Positions 7,601-16,053 are shown, counted from the stretch's first letter. The stretch: DNA of 64,000 nucleotides from Prochlorococcus sp. AG-402-L09 (GCA_003216715.1 QCIK01000005.1:62001-126000); one strand, 5' to 3'. The notes: a model not told the origin generated them from the sequence alone. Numbers and translations: made by a program.

Positions 7601-8224
7601 TTGGAAGCCTTGCAAAAAAGAATGGAAGAATTGGAACCGGTAAATATGCTCGCCTTAGAAGAACTGGAAAAATTAGAGCAGAGGCTTCATGACCTTGAAA
7701 ATAGACTTCAAGTTCTAACTGATGAAAGATCAGAGCTATTGCTTCGTATTGAGACAGTTTCAACTTTGCGTCAGGAGGCCTTTATGGAGGCTTTTCAAGC
7801 AGTTGATGTACATTTTCGCGAAATCTTTGCAAGTCTCTCCGAAGGTGATGGACATTTGCAACTTGAAAATCCGGAAGAACCTTTGGAAGGTGGCTTAACT
7901 TTGGTCGCTCATCCGAAAGGGAAGCCCGTTAGAAGGCTCGCCGCCATGTCAGGTGGAGAAAAATCTTTAACTGCCCTAAGTTTTCTTTTTGCACTCCAAC
8001 GTTTTAGACCTTCCCCTTTTTATGCCCTTGACGAAGTAGATAGTTTCTTGGATGGAGTAAATGTTGAAAGGTTAGCTGCCTTAATTGCTAAACAAGCTGA
8101 ACATGCACAATTTCTAGTAGTTAGTCATAGAAGACCTATGATTGGAGCCTCAATGAGGACTATTGGAGTTACGCAAGCAAGAGGAAATCATACTCAAGTT
8201 GTTGGCTTGCCAATCGCAGCTTGA
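4619..8224 (+). CDS. smc: Chromosome segregation ATPase SMC
   Basis: 1201 residues, full length for bacterial SMC, from TTG (MVHINHVDLSHFKSFGG). Walker A GPNGSGKSN is at 32-40. The N-terminal coiled coil spans roughly 180-520, the hinge roughly 530-680 (glycines in LEVAAGSRLGQVV and SGAMTGGS), and the C-terminal coiled coil to about 1020. The signature MSGGEKSLTAL begins at Met1110 and the Walker B motif YALDEVD is at 1135-1141. The protein forms a dimer that loads on DNA and compacts and separates sister chromosomes. ScpA and ScpB are not adjacent. A PRC-barrel gene follows after 58 bp on the same strand. Confidence 0.95.
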   Translation: MVHINHVDLSHFKSFGGSMSIPLEEGFTVVTGPNGSGKSNILDGVLFCLGLANSRGMRADRLPDLVNSGVLKAGKSSETKVTVKFDLTDWQPDEAEDGIEPNEEGPWIKHGQKEWTVSRRLKVMPGGSYASTYSADGENCNLQQLQTQLRRLRIDPEGSNVVMQGDVTRIVSMSNKDRRGLIDELAGVALFDTRIDQTRSKLDDVYERQERCRIVEQELNISKQRLQKDCEKASLYKELKNQVLIGRQQELVLSYEDSKKALEKLELGHQELKNKEKIDSEKLLNSENKLKKSIDTLDLLQKNVKELGEDQLLAVQAKIAGIESQHRELERQGINHKNEGEKLKEYRNNLLQKKKEYKTELQNRFNEINPEDLDKAELKCKEAEAWVESSRRKLSEVAGLSGAWIEKQKKTKNDLNQIRLKLDPKRLEKQNLEESLLQLNVILKELNSDQKSDESANQKVHIEINDLNKEWENILRTISLKKEEFQELVSEKGIQERTRYRLEKEQAKLQNDIARLESRKEIIYESRGTSALTLLLESGLDGIHGPVANLGEVEDRYRIALEVAAGSRLGQVVVDNDQIAAQSIDLLKRKRAGRLTFLPLNKILKNLKNKSEVFERSVSTNFKTNNGFIGKAIDLIKFDPIYKNVFIYVFGETVVFGDLLSARDQLGIKRAVTLEGELLEKSGAMTGGSINTRGLGLSFGRVNDKDDCDPLKNRLLEVGETLINCQKKEKQLINQLENFRNDLNKLEQKKAALDAERVTSKRSNSPLLERQSLRSKRIQDLLKAKKEKLFQLESINLNIKPLEVDLLRIEKEEKTLDQSSHSSVWTDLQKELEDADKNLLDFRNKRDEISNKQSQNKLAIDRLNDKENSLVIEEQRLQDSIETLATAHMNWREQNKQLDSSRQDLLNEQQNLETRFGEKRRERDSVEADVAKKRLNLQELQWNLERLIQDQKNMQDEIRMESIRSAELEKKLPNPLPLISDQIKENGLEALRSDLEALQKRMEELEPVNMLALEELEKLEQRLHDLENRLQVLTDERSELLLRIETVSTLRQEAFMEAFQAVDVHFREIFASLSEGDGHLQLENPEEPLEGGLTLVAHPKGKPVRRLAAMSGGEKSLTALSFLFALQRFRPSPFYALDEVDSFLDGVNVERLAALIAKQAEHAQFLVVSHRRPMIGASMRTIGVTQARGNHTQVVGLPIAA

Positions 8225-8282
8225 TTGAATTTACTAAGATGGTCCAATATGGTTCTACCAACCTCATTTCTGCATATTTGAG

Positions 8283-9326
8283 TTGACCAACACTCAAGCC
8301 CCACAAGAATCAACATCTTCTGTCCCAAGTGATAGGTTATGGCTTCGTTCTGAGTTGATGGGGACTCAGGTTATTACTCGTGATACTGGACGGAGGTTGG
8401 GCCTTGTAGGAGAAGTTGTTGTTGATATTGATCGTAGAGAAGTTGTAGCTTTGGGACTGCGAGATAATCCCTTAACACGTTTTTTACCTGGATTACCAAG
8501 ATGGTTACCTCTTGATCAAATTCGTCAAGTAGGGGATGTGATTTTGGTAGATACAATTGACTCTTTAAGTGAAAACTTTGTTCCCGAAAGATTTAATAAA
8601 GTTATCAATTGCCAGGTAATTACTGAATCAGGAGATCAGTTGGGTAGAGTCTTAGGCTTTTCATTTGATATTGAAACGGGTGAATTACTTACTTTGGTTA
8701 TGGGAGCACTTGGTGTCCCTTTATTAGGTGAAGGCGTTTTAAGTACTTGGGAGATGCCAGTTGATGAGATTGTAAGTAGTGGTCCAGATCGAATAATTGT
8801 TTACGAGGGAGCTGAAGAGAAATTAAAACAATTAAATAGTGGTTTTCTTGAAAAGCTTGGTGTGGGTGGTTCTGGATGGGAAGAAAGCGAAAGAGAAAGG
8901 TATCGAGTTAACCTTGTTCCAGTGGAAAATCAATTGACCTCTGGTGAGAGTTCTAGCGATGATCAGCGACTTTTAGAACAATCCCAAGAGGAAGTATTTG
9001 AAGAAGAAGACATGGAATATGTGGAATTAGAAGATTCAGAAGAAGAGCAATATAATCAACAATTAAGATACCTAGATGAACCTAATCAGCCTTCAGTTTT
9101 TTCAGAAATAGAAGAAGATGAATTAAGTTATAGTGAATCAAAATTAATAAATAGATCTGATAATATAGACAATAAAATATCTTCTAAAAAGACTAAAAAT
9201 AGATCAGCAATTATAAGAGAAGAAGAACCTATGGATGTTGAACCTATAGAAAAATTTTCTACGAAAAGCTCTCAGGATTCACTATCTAAGGAGAAAGAAC
9301 TTTTAGACATTGAAGATCCGTGGTGA
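8283..9326 (+). CDS. PRC-barrel protein with long acidic tail
   Basis: 347 residues from TTG. Two PRC-barrel repeats can be seen, about 20-95 (LMGTQVITRDTGRRLG then VALGLRDNP) and 105-180 (CQVITESGDQLGRV then LLTLVMGAL). PRC barrels occur in the photosynthetic reaction-centre H subunit and in the rRNA-processing factor RimM. From about 225 on it is a disordered, Glu/Asp-rich tail ending in SKEKELLDIEDPW. No membrane helix or signal. The 58-bp gap to smc on the same strand suggests co-transcription, but a role with SMC is only inference. Its TGA abuts the stop of the convergent LpxB-like gene with no gap. Confidence 0.75.
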   Translation: MTNTQAPQESTSSVPSDRLWLRSELMGTQVITRDTGRRLGLVGEVVVDIDRREVVALGLRDNPLTRFLPGLPRWLPLDQIRQVGDVILVDTIDSLSENFVPERFNKVINCQVITESGDQLGRVLGFSFDIETGELLTLVMGALGVPLLGEGVLSTWEMPVDEIVSSGPDRIIVYEGAEEKLKQLNSGFLEKLGVGGSGWEESERERYRVNLVPVENQLTSGESSSDDQRLLEQSQEEVFEEEDMEYVELEDSEEEQYNQQLRYLDEPNQPSVFSEIEEDELSYSESKLINRSDNIDNKISSKKTKNRSAIIREEEPMDVEPIEKFSTKSSQDSLSKEKELLDIEDPW

Positions 9327-10604
9327 TTATTTCAAAAGTTTTTTTTCTTCTAGAAGATTAATAATTTGTTTACAGAATTTTTTTGTTGCTCCTTTATCTC
9401 CTCTGAGTGATTCAAGATCTTGCCTTTGTCCAAGAAGTCTTGAAGGTGAATTGAGCCAATTAATAGTTTCTTCAGCTATTTGTGTGGTGGTTATGTGCCC
9501 GATTCTTTCAGGGACAATCATTCTTTTTGCAGATATATTTGGCCAAGCCATAAAACCTCTATTTTTCAGTTTCATCAAGCTAATTAATAAACCTAGGCAC
9601 CATTTTAAAATTGGTAATCTAGCTATTAAGCCAACGAATCCATCCCATGCTTCCATAACTAAAATGTGTTGTGTAGGTACAACAACTATCATTGGAATAT
9701 TTAATGAGCCAAGCTCAGCAGTATTTGCTCCTACTGTCGTAAGTGCTATATCACACTGACTGAGATCACTGTATGCTGGATGCTTTTCTTGTATTAAAAT
9801 TACTGTAGAATTTTTGGTTATTAATATTCCTCTTGCTTCTTCGTTTTTGGCTTTAGTAATTGATTTGATGCCAGATTCATATTGTTTTGAAATTGGATTT
9901 TTTCTGCTACCAAAGTATTTTATTTCATCTATATTTGTTGTGGGAGCAAGAGGTATTAGAAACTGACAATCTGGCATTGATTTTGAGATTTTATCTGCTA
10001 CATCAAGAAAAAAAGGTATTCCAACTTTGAGCTTTGCACTTTTCGAACCTGGCATGAGAGCGATCCATTTTCCAGCAGGCAGTGGATTATCGATTTTTGC
10101 AGTTTTAGTTAAGTCTGCTGTCAAGTCACCTATTACTGAACAACGATGTTGAATTCGTCTGGGTAGTTTCTTAACGATACTTTCCGACATGGCGACAATT
10201 CGATTATTCCAAAAAGGCCATCTGACGATCCATTCTGCATATGTCATATGTAAATATCCCAATCTTGCTGAAAGCAGAACGCTCCAAAATTGATCACCTC
10301 CTAAAAAAATTACTAATCCTTGAGATGGCCATGCTCCAAATTTTTTAGGTTTTAAGAGAAGCTCCCAGAAATTTTTTGCTTTTGTTATCTTTTCAAAAAG
10401 TAACCACTTTTTCGCAGCAATACTTTCCTTGCCAGTTGCATTTGGACATGGAACTAATACCAAATTTAAAGATATTGAACAATTATGTGCTTTGGGCCTC
10501 AAATTGACTTGTTTATGAAGCTCTTGAGCAAGGGGCTTAACCCATGTAGTTAGTTCACCTGGTCCATTTGAGACGAAAATAATTGCTAAAGAATTATTAC
10601 TCAT
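9327..10604 (-). CDS. Lipid-A-disaccharide-synthase-related protein
   Basis: 425 residues. It starts with the LpxB-like NGPGELTTWVKPLAQEL and has a nucleotide-sugar-binding type C-terminal half with LMPGSKSAK near 180 and TTVGANTAELGSLNIPMIV near 290, matching the GT19-like GxGT..E segment only loosely. Cyanobacteria carry this separate 'LpxB-related' family, besides or instead of true LpxB. A glycosyl transfer role in envelope lipids is plausible but unproven. It follows the tRNA-Leu gene on the same strand. Confidence 0.65.
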   Translation of the reverse strand: MSNNSLAIIFVSNGPGELTTWVKPLAQELHKQVNLRPKAHNCSISLNLVLVPCPNATGKESIAAKKWLLFEKITKAKNFWELLLKPKKFGAWPSQGLVIFLGGDQFWSVLLSARLGYLHMTYAEWIVRWPFWNNRIVAMSESIVKKLPRRIQHRCSVIGDLTADLTKTAKIDNPLPAGKWIALMPGSKSAKLKVGIPFFLDVADKISKSMPDCQFLIPLAPTTNIDEIKYFGSRKNPISKQYESGIKSITKAKNEEARGILITKNSTVILIQEKHPAYSDLSQCDIALTTVGANTAELGSLNIPMIVVVPTQHILVMEAWDGFVGLIARLPILKWCLGLLISLMKLKNRGFMAWPNISAKRMIVPERIGHITTTQIAEETINWLNSPSRLLGQRQDLESLRGDKGATKKFCKQIINLLEEKKLLK

Positions 10605-10631
10605 TTAGAGATGAGCACTAGGTATTAAGAA

Positions 10632-10713
10632 TGCGGATGGCGAGACTTGAACTCGCAAGGCCGAAGCCACATGTTCCTTAGACATGCGCGTATACCAATT
10701 CCGCCACATCCGC
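10632..10713 (-). tRNA. tRNA-Leu, anticodon AAG
   Basis: 82 nt class II tRNA: a 7-bp acceptor stem GCGGATG/CATCCGC with discriminator A at 10632, D-arm with GG, anticodon stem CATGT/ACATG, loop CTAAGGA, a long variable arm (GGC-TTCG-GCC) and T-arm GCGAG-TTCAAGT-CTCGC. The loop places AAG at positions 34-36, so the codon is CUU. The CCA end is not encoded. Leu tRNAs with A34 are uncommon in bacteria, which usually have GAG; see findings. Confidence 0.95.
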
Positions 10714-10756
10714 ATGTTGACTTAGTTAAGCACTAAGTAACCATGATCATAATCCT

Positions 10757-10787
10757 AAACCTATTAAGCTTCTACTTAATGGGTTTT
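10757..10787 (+). promoter_or_regulatory. Strong stem-loop upstream of accC
   Basis: AAACCTATTAAG (10757-10768) can pair with CTTAATGGGTTT (10775-10786), 12 bp with one U-G wobble, around a 6-nt loop, and is followed by one more T and TTAATC-like sequence. No plus-strand gene lies upstream for it to terminate. It sits about 52 bp before accC and about 45 bp above the 5' end of tRNA-Leu (other strand). It may be an attenuator or insulator between divergent units. Confidence 0.4.
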
Positions 10788-10839
10788 AATCTTGGGCACC
10801 AATACTGATACGATCCAGCTGAGGACTTGATAATGTTGA

Positions 10840-12183
10840 ATGCCCATAGGCAAATTGCTGATAGCTAATCGTGGCGAAATAGCTTTAAGAATTCTCCGAA
10901 GCTGTCGAGAAATGGGAATAGCAACGGTTGCTGTCTACAGTACTGTTGATAAAAATGCTTTACATGTTCAGTTGGCTGATGAAGCTGTATGTGTTGGAGA
11001 CTCTCCTAGCAGTAAAAGTTATCTAAATATTCCCAATATATTAGCTGCAGCAACTTCTAGAGGCGTGGATGCTATTCACCCTGGTTACGGTTTCTTAGCT
11101 GAGAATGATCGATTTGCAGAGATTTGTGGGGACCACGGGCTTATTTTTGTTGGCCCATCTCCTCATGCAATTCGTTCTATGGGTGATAAGTCGACAGCTA
11201 AATCGACTATGCAAAATGTTGGAGTGCCTACCGTTCCTGGAAGTGAGGGTTTGCTTGATAGTGTCTCAGATGCATCCAAGCTGGCCTCTGAAATGGGTTA
11301 TCCAGTAATGATTAAAGCAACTGCAGGAGGTGGTGGAAGAGGTATGCGTTTAGTTGGATATGCTGATGAATTAGAGAACCTTTTTAAAGCTGCGCAAGGG
11401 GAAGCTGAAGCTGCTTTTGGCAATCCAGGGCTATATATGGAGAAATTTATCGATCGCCCAAGACATGTAGAGGTTCAGATTCTTGCTGATCGTTTTGGAA
11501 ATGTTGTGCACCTTGGAGAGAGAGACTGCTCTATTCAAAGACGGCATCAGAAACTATTAGAGGAATCACCAAGCCCAGCTTTAGATGATCACTTGAGATT
11601 AAAGATGGGAGAAGCAGCTGTTGCAGCTGCAAAAAGTATCAATTACGAAGGTGCTGGGACAGTGGAATTCCTGCTGGATCGGCAAGGAAATTTCTACTTT
11701 ATGGAAATGAATACTCGAATACAAGTGGAGCATCCAGTAACGGAATTAGTTACTGGTATGGATCTCATATCAGAACAATTACGGATTGCAGGAGGAGAAA
11801 AATTAGAATTTAGTCAATCAGAGATCAAGCTTGAAGGACATGCAATTGAATGTCGAATTAATGCTGAAGATCCAAGTCACAATTTCCGACCCTCTCCAGG
11901 TAAAATCACTGGATGGTTGCCTCCTGGTGGACCAGGTGTCAGGGTAGATAGCCATGTTTATACTGGTTATGACATACCTCCTTTTTATGATTCTCTAATA
12001 GGAAAATTAATTGTTTGGGGAAGAGATAGAGAAGCTGCACTTAAACGCATGGAAAGAGCTTTAAATGAATGTGCAGTTACAGGAATTACAACAACTATTG
12101 ATTTTCATTTAAAATTACTTAAGAGAAAAGAATTTAAAAATGGGGATGTGCATACAAAGTTTGTTGAGGAAGAAATGTTGTAA
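10840..12183 (+). CDS. accC: Acetyl-CoA carboxylase biotin carboxylase subunit
   Basis: 447 residues, the usual length. ATP-dependent carboxylation of biotin on AccB, the first half-reaction of fatty acid synthesis, in the cytosol with AccA/B/D (not in this window). Starts [18 protein letters not shown]. The glycine-rich ATP-grasp loop GGGGRGM is near 163-169, the HxE metal and bicarbonate region is later, and the family signature [14 protein letters not shown] begins near residue 289 with its Arg at 293. ATG at 10840 is well placed. Promoter-like sequence is seen around 10793-10815 (TTGGGC and GATACGAT). Confidence 0.95.
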   Translation: MPIGKLLIANRGEIALRILRSCREMGIATVAVYSTVDKNALHVQLADEAVCVGDSPSSKSYLNIPNILAAATSRGVDAIHPGYGFLAENDRFAEICGDHGLIFVGPSPHAIRSMGDKSTAKSTMQNVGVPTVPGSEGLLDSVSDASKLASEMGYPVMIKATAGGGGRGMRLVGYADELENLFKAAQGEAEAAFGNPGLYMEKFIDRPRHVEVQILADRFGNVVHLGERDCSIQRRHQKLLEESPSPALDDHLRLKMGEAAVAAAKSINYEGAGTVEFLLDRQGNFYFMEMNTRIQVEHPVTELVTGMDLISEQLRIAGGEKLEFSQSEIKLEGHAIECRINAEDPSHNFRPSPGKITGWLPPGGPGVRVDSHVYTGYDIPPFYDSLIGKLIVWGRDREAALKRMERALNECAVTGITTTIDFHLKLLKRKEFKNGDVHTKFVEEEML

Positions 12184-12196
12184 ATAGATCTAAAAA

Positions 12197-12508
12197 TCAA
12201 AATATAATTAGAGTGAGTATTCCTTGTTGACCAAGAAACAATTCGCGAAAAAGACTTAAGAGCCCTACCCAAATAATTGGAGTAACATCTACACCACCTA
12301 TCGGATTCACAATTTTTCGAGTAGCCACTAGAACAGGTTCAGTTGGTAAGAAGATAATTGGCCAAAAACCTTTTCTTAAATCTATTTTGGGGTACCAAGT
12401 CAAAATAATTCTGAGAAGGAATGCAAGGGTTAGAGCACCTATGAAAAAACCCATTAAAAAATGTAGGGTTGGGAGACTTTTAATTAACAGAGGCATCACA
12501 AAGCTCAA
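12197..12508 (-). CDS. YggT family membrane protein
   Basis: 103 residues with two membrane segments (about 17-37 and 77-97) and between them the YggT hallmarks: LLRIILTWYPKID and then PTEPVLVATRKIVNPIGGVDVTPII. YggT (Ycf19 in plastids, CCB3-related) is present in photosynthetic organisms and in other bacteria; plastid relatives aid cytochrome b6f heme attachment, while bacterial roles remain unclear. It converges on accC with a 13-bp gap. Confidence 0.75.
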   Translation of the reverse strand: MSFVMPLLIKSLPTLHFLMGFFIGALTLAFLLRIILTWYPKIDLRKGFWPIIFLPTEPVLVATRKIVNPIGGVDVTPIIWVGLLSLFRELFLGQQGILTLIIF

Positions 12509-12583
12509 AGCATTATTGAATAGATGGTATAAATCATCTTTTATTGCTTAAGATTACTCGGTCTTGCATAAGAATTAGCTGAA

Positions 12584-12754
12584 ATGGCTTTTCAATTTTT
12601 AAATTTGTTCCTTAGTGCTGGAGCTTCTAGTCAAGCTGCTACAAGTTCTGCTGTTGGAATGATAGGGAGTTTTCTTGCGGCTGGAGCTTTGATAGTTGCA
12701 CCTGCTGCTGCTGCGTTGATTTGGGTTAGTCAAAAAGATGCATTAAGTAGATAG
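12584..12754 (+). CDS. psbX: Photosystem II protein PsbX
   Basis: 56 residues, one membrane span ([22 protein letters not shown]). The ending [10 protein letters not shown] fits the picocyanobacterial PsbX form, which has a longer N-terminal part than in freshwater cyanobacteria. PsbX is a small PSII subunit near cytochrome b559 that affects plastoquinone at the QB site. It is followed after a stem-loop by the Ycf66-family gene, the usual neighbourhood as I remember it. Its promoter lies in the 75-bp gap before the ATG. Confidence 0.85.
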   Translation: MAFQFLNLFLSAGASSQAATSSAVGMIGSFLAAGALIVAPAAAALIWVSQKDALSR

Positions 12755-12795
12755 CCCTAGCAATCACCTATTTATGCCATAGACTGAATATAAAT

Positions 12796-12813
12796 AAGGT
12801 TGTTTTCAACCTT
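12796..12813 (+). terminator. Stem-loop between psbX and ycf66
   Basis: AAGGTTG (12796-12802), TTTT loop and CAACCTT (12807-12813): a perfect 7-bp stem. It is followed by an A-rich, then T-rich stretch rather than a clean T run, so it may be a weak terminator or an RNA-stability hairpin for the psbX message. It covers a TTG at 12800 that would extend the next gene, which argues for starting that gene at 12839. Confidence 0.5.
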
Positions 12814-12838
12814 AAAATGTTTATTTAAGAGGGCAAAC

Positions 12839-13807
12839 TTGGTCAATGCCAGTCTAAATTGGGCCAGCATTGTTGGCATAGTTCTTGCTGTATGCGGAGC
12901 TGGCTTATATTTTCTGAGATCTTTTAAGCCAGCATTGGCAAGAGATTACGATGTTTTCTTTGCCGCTATAGGTTTGCTTTGTGGAGGCATACTTTTTTTT
13001 CAAGGATGGCGTTTAGATCCCATCCTTCAATTTGGCCAGTTTCTGCTTGCTGGCACCACTGTTTTCTTTGCTTACGAAAGTGTTCGACTGAGAGGTATTG
13101 CAACTGATCAAGCACGAAGATCTTCATATTTTGATGATGAGCCTGAGTTGCCAAGATCTTCTAGAGGAGGTTTGTCTGATGCAGGTTCTGATAGGAATTA
13201 TGATCGATTTGAGGAATCTCAACCCATTAATAGAAGATTTTCAGGTAGAGAGGATTATCAAGAAGAATATTCTGATGATGAAAATTATGGAAGACGACCA
13301 TCGAGGGCAGCAATCCCTGAGCAGGCTGTAAGTAGAAGGCCAAGAAATATTAGTTCTTCAGAAATTAATTCTCGAGTAAATGAAAGAGATAGGAGAATGG
13401 AAAGATTTAATAATGCAGAATCCCCTTCAGATAGAGCTTCAAGTTTTGGAGATAGGCGAACTAGCAGACAAGAAAGTAGGAGAGGAACTCGTCCTTCAGC
13501 AAGTAGTCAGACTTCCAGTCGTAGCAGAAATGGAGCCACTAATCCCTCTCAAAAGCCATCGTCAAGATTAAATTCTGATAATTCAATTAGGCCCTCTATT
13601 AAATCTAATAGGCCTTCTAAAACCAACAACAGTATTGAAGATGCTGCTTTCTCTAGTGCTGAAAAAGGGGCAAGACGAGCAAGTAGAAGACCCGCAAAAA
13701 ATTCTGGGGCAAACTCTGCTAAAGAAAGACCATCTTCTAAAAGCTCGTATTCCTCATCTACAAGAAAGTCGAGACCAAGAGACAACAGTTCAAGATTTGA
13801 TGATTAA
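12839..13807 (+). CDS. ycf66: Ycf66 family protein with long basic Arg/Ser-rich tail
   Basis: About 322 residues from TTG at 12839, which has an AAGAGG ribosome site 9 nt upstream. The first 85 or so residues match Ycf66: two membrane spans around RDYDVFFAAIGLL (a conserved polar loop then helix) and ILQFGQFLLAGTTVFFAYESVRLRG. After that comes a low-complexity tail of about 220 residues, dominated by Arg, Ser, Asn and Pro (many RRS, RPS and SSR triplets), strongly basic overall and likely disordered. The function of Ycf66 is unknown; it is found in cyanobacteria and some plastids. The tail should be checked for phase-specific or RNA-binding behaviour. Confidence 0.8.
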   Translation: MVNASLNWASIVGIVLAVCGAGLYFLRSFKPALARDYDVFFAAIGLLCGGILFFQGWRLDPILQFGQFLLAGTTVFFAYESVRLRGIATDQARRSSYFDDEPELPRSSRGGLSDAGSDRNYDRFEESQPINRRFSGREDYQEEYSDDENYGRRPSRAAIPEQAVSRRPRNISSSEINSRVNERDRRMERFNNAESPSDRASSFGDRRTSRQESRRGTRPSASSQTSSRSRNGATNPSQKPSSRLNSDNSIRPSIKSNRPSKTNNSIEDAAFSSAEKGARRASRRPAKNSGANSAKERPSSKSSYSSSTRKSRPRDNSSRFDD

Positions 13808-13818
13808 TCAAACAATTA

Positions 13819-14055
13819 TTATTTACTAATTATTCCAGCCCATTCCAAAAAAGATATCTTGCTAACTGCTTCTACAAGTATCACTGCCATTAGACCAATC
13901 ATTGCAAATCTTCCATTTATTCTCTCTGCATAGTCGCTCCATCCAAATTCAGGAATATCATTTGTCGTTGCGCTAGGCGAAAGATTTTTAATTTCTAAAT
14001 CAGTTTGTTCTTCAATAGACTGATTTTCTTGGTTTGTTTCAGTATTGGAGTTCAT
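13819..14055 (-). CDS. High-light-inducible protein (Hli/Scp), 78 aa
   Basis: The one-helix Hli fold is clear: E44 R I N G R F A M I G, the chlorophyll-binding ExxNGRxAMxG pattern, followed by a membrane helix with Glu62 and an ending LEWAGIISK. The N-terminal 40 residues are acidic and polar, as in longer Hli forms. Hli proteins bind chlorophyll and carotenoid and protect photosystems under light stress. It may be co-transcribed with the ABC transporter downstream, only 10 bp away on the same strand. Confidence 0.9.
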   Translation of the reverse strand: MNSNTETNQENQSIEEQTDLEIKNLSPSATTNDIPEFGWSDYAERINGRFAMIGLMAVILVEAVSKISFLEWAGIISK

Positions 14056-14064
14056 AGAAATAAA

Positions 14065-16053
14065 CTAGTTCTCAGTAAATTGGTAACTTGCGGCGGGCAA
14101 CAATCGCCAACCTTTGTTCTCCGTGATTTCAAGCACAGTTTCATGATAGTTCTTTAGGGTTGGCCTATGACCAACGCTAATGCATGCCATATCGCGTTGG
14201 TTAAGAAGTTCATATAGATGTTTTTCTGTATTTACGTCTAGTGCACTTGTTGCTTCATCTAAAACAACATATTTAGGTGAATTTAGTAAAAGTCTTGCGA
14301 ACGCTAACCTTTGTTGCTCTCCAAGAGACAATAGCCTTTGCCAATCTTGTTTGATATCTAGGTCAGGATACCTTTGAATAATTTGAGGTAACTTGACTTC
14401 CTCTAAAACGGCTTTTAGGTGATCATCACTGAATCTATTTTTATCTAATGGGTAACAAAGTTGTTCTCTTAAAGAGCCAAGAGTCATATATGGTTTTTGA
14501 GGTATAAAGAGTAATTCACCATTTGAGGGCGTTTCTATTTCACCAGATTTGATTGCCCAGAGACCGCTTATAGCTCGAAGTAAAGACGTCTTACCGCAAC
14601 CAGAAGGTCCTACTACAAGTAAACTTTGGCCAGCTTCAATACTAAGACTTAAGTTATTAATTAAATAATTCTCTTTACCAGGAGTTTTAATACTTACATT
14701 TTTAAGAATAATAGAATCGTTAGTTTTAATTTCAACTTTGAAGTCATCAAATTGGTCATTTCTGACTTCGTTCATGTTTGATTGAAATCCTTCAAGTCTG
14801 CCTATTGAAGCTGAGAATCTAGCTAATGCTTCTATTTTGTAAATAATAAAAAATAATGACCCTTCAAGGAGATTGTAGTTCAAATTGGCTTGTTGAAAAC
14901 TTCCATAGTCCATTTGGCCGCTAAGAATTGGTCCTGCGAGAATTATGAAAGGAATAAAAACACTTCCATAAATTCCAGAGCGTTGGAGCACTCTTAACAA
15001 TGCTTCCCATATTATTAAAAGATTAAAGTTATCAACTACAGATTTCAGTCTTCTACTGACTTCTTTTTCTTCTTGATTTTCACCAGAATAGAAAGCAATT
15101 GATTCTGCGTTGTTTCTTACATGAACAAGACCATAACGAAAATCAGCTTCAAATCGTAATTGATCATAATTTAATTTAAATAACTTTCTACTGGCAAAAA
15201 GTAGCAAAGATGAAACTAAGGTGGCGTAAACTATTAGAGCAAGTGTTAACTCTTTGCTTATACTTAGTAAAATAAAAATGTTTAATGAAAAGACTAATAA
15301 AGAATCAAAAATATTTAGAGATAGATCAATTGTTTGCGCAGTAAAGTCTCTGGCATCTTCTGTAATTCTTTGATCTGGATTGTCGACATTCGTTTCAGAT
15401 TCATCGTTGGGATTTAATATGTAATATGTCCTTTCATCTAAATAGTCTGTTATGAGACTTTTGGATAACCACTCTCTCCATAAAAGCTGAAGCTTTGCTG
15501 AAAAATAAAATTGGAAGCTTCTAATTGGAAGAGCTGCGATAAAACAAATTCCAAGAATCCACAAATTTTTATAACTTTCATTTTCATCTTTTTGTATTAA
15601 GGCATTAGTTATATCTCTAACGAGAAAAGTAATTCCAGCGTTAATTCCATTGACAGACAATAACATCAAAATAATTACTCCTAGTAAAAGCCAAGGAAGC
15701 CATCTTTTTTGCCTTAACTGACCACGAACGGTAAAAAATGAAAAAATTCCTAAGGTAAACAAACTTGAAATTATTATTCCTGAAGGACCATCCCATATGA
15801 CCTTTAAGGAATTTTGAACACCTCCTAAAAATTGGTTGGTTACCTCAGGAACTAAATTAGTTAACAGGCTCATTAAACCTGTAAGTAAAAATAGAACTGT
15901 TCCTCCTACACAAAATAATAAAGCTATTAATAAATAGATAAATAGCCAGCCATTGTTTTTTGTATAAGGTAGAAAATATGGCTGAGTAAGCTTTCTTAAT
16001 TTAATGAGTTGGCTTACTAGTCCTTTTTGAGCTTTCGAAATTGATGAGGTCAT
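14065..16053 (-). CDS. SbmA/BacA-like ABC transporter, permease fused to ATPase
   Basis: 662 residues. Membrane half (about 30-420) with about six helices, preceded by an inserted region, matching the ABC_membrane_2 fold of SbmA/BacA and peroxisomal ABC-D proteins. The ATPase half has Walker A GPSGCGKTS with its Lys at 488, signature LSLGEQQRLAFARLLL near 575 and Walker B VVLDEATSALD. Half-transporters of this kind dimerise; known members move peptides, vitamin B12 or acyl-CoA. Which one applies here is not readable. Immediately downstream of the hli gene. Confidence 0.8.
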   Translation of the reverse strand: MTSSISKAQKGLVSQLIKLRKLTQPYFLPYTKNNGWLFIYLLIALLFCVGGTVLFLLTGLMSLLTNLVPEVTNQFLGGVQNSLKVIWDGPSGIIISSLFTLGIFSFFTVRGQLRQKRWLPWLLLGVIILMLLSVNGINAGITFLVRDITNALIQKDENESYKNLWILGICFIAALPIRSFQFYFSAKLQLLWREWLSKSLITDYLDERTYYILNPNDESETNVDNPDQRITEDARDFTAQTIDLSLNIFDSLLVFSLNIFILLSISKELTLALIVYATLVSSLLLFASRKLFKLNYDQLRFEADFRYGLVHVRNNAESIAFYSGENQEEKEVSRRLKSVVDNFNLLIIWEALLRVLQRSGIYGSVFIPFIILAGPILSGQMDYGSFQQANLNYNLLEGSLFFIIYKIEALARFSASIGRLEGFQSNMNEVRNDQFDDFKVEIKTNDSIILKNVSIKTPGKENYLINNLSLSIEAGQSLLVVGPSGCGKTSLLRAISGLWAIKSGEIETPSNGELLFIPQKPYMTLGSLREQLCYPLDKNRFSDDHLKAVLEEVKLPQIIQRYPDLDIKQDWQRLLSLGEQQRLAFARLLLNSPKYVVLDEATSALDVNTEKHLYELLNQRDMACISVGHRPTLKNYHETVLEITENKGWRLLPAASYQFTEN

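Noticed and set aside
13549-13785. Minus-strand frame of 78 codons
   Set aside because: Shadow of the Arg/Ser-rich tail of ycf66; composition is the mirror image of that low-complexity stretch.
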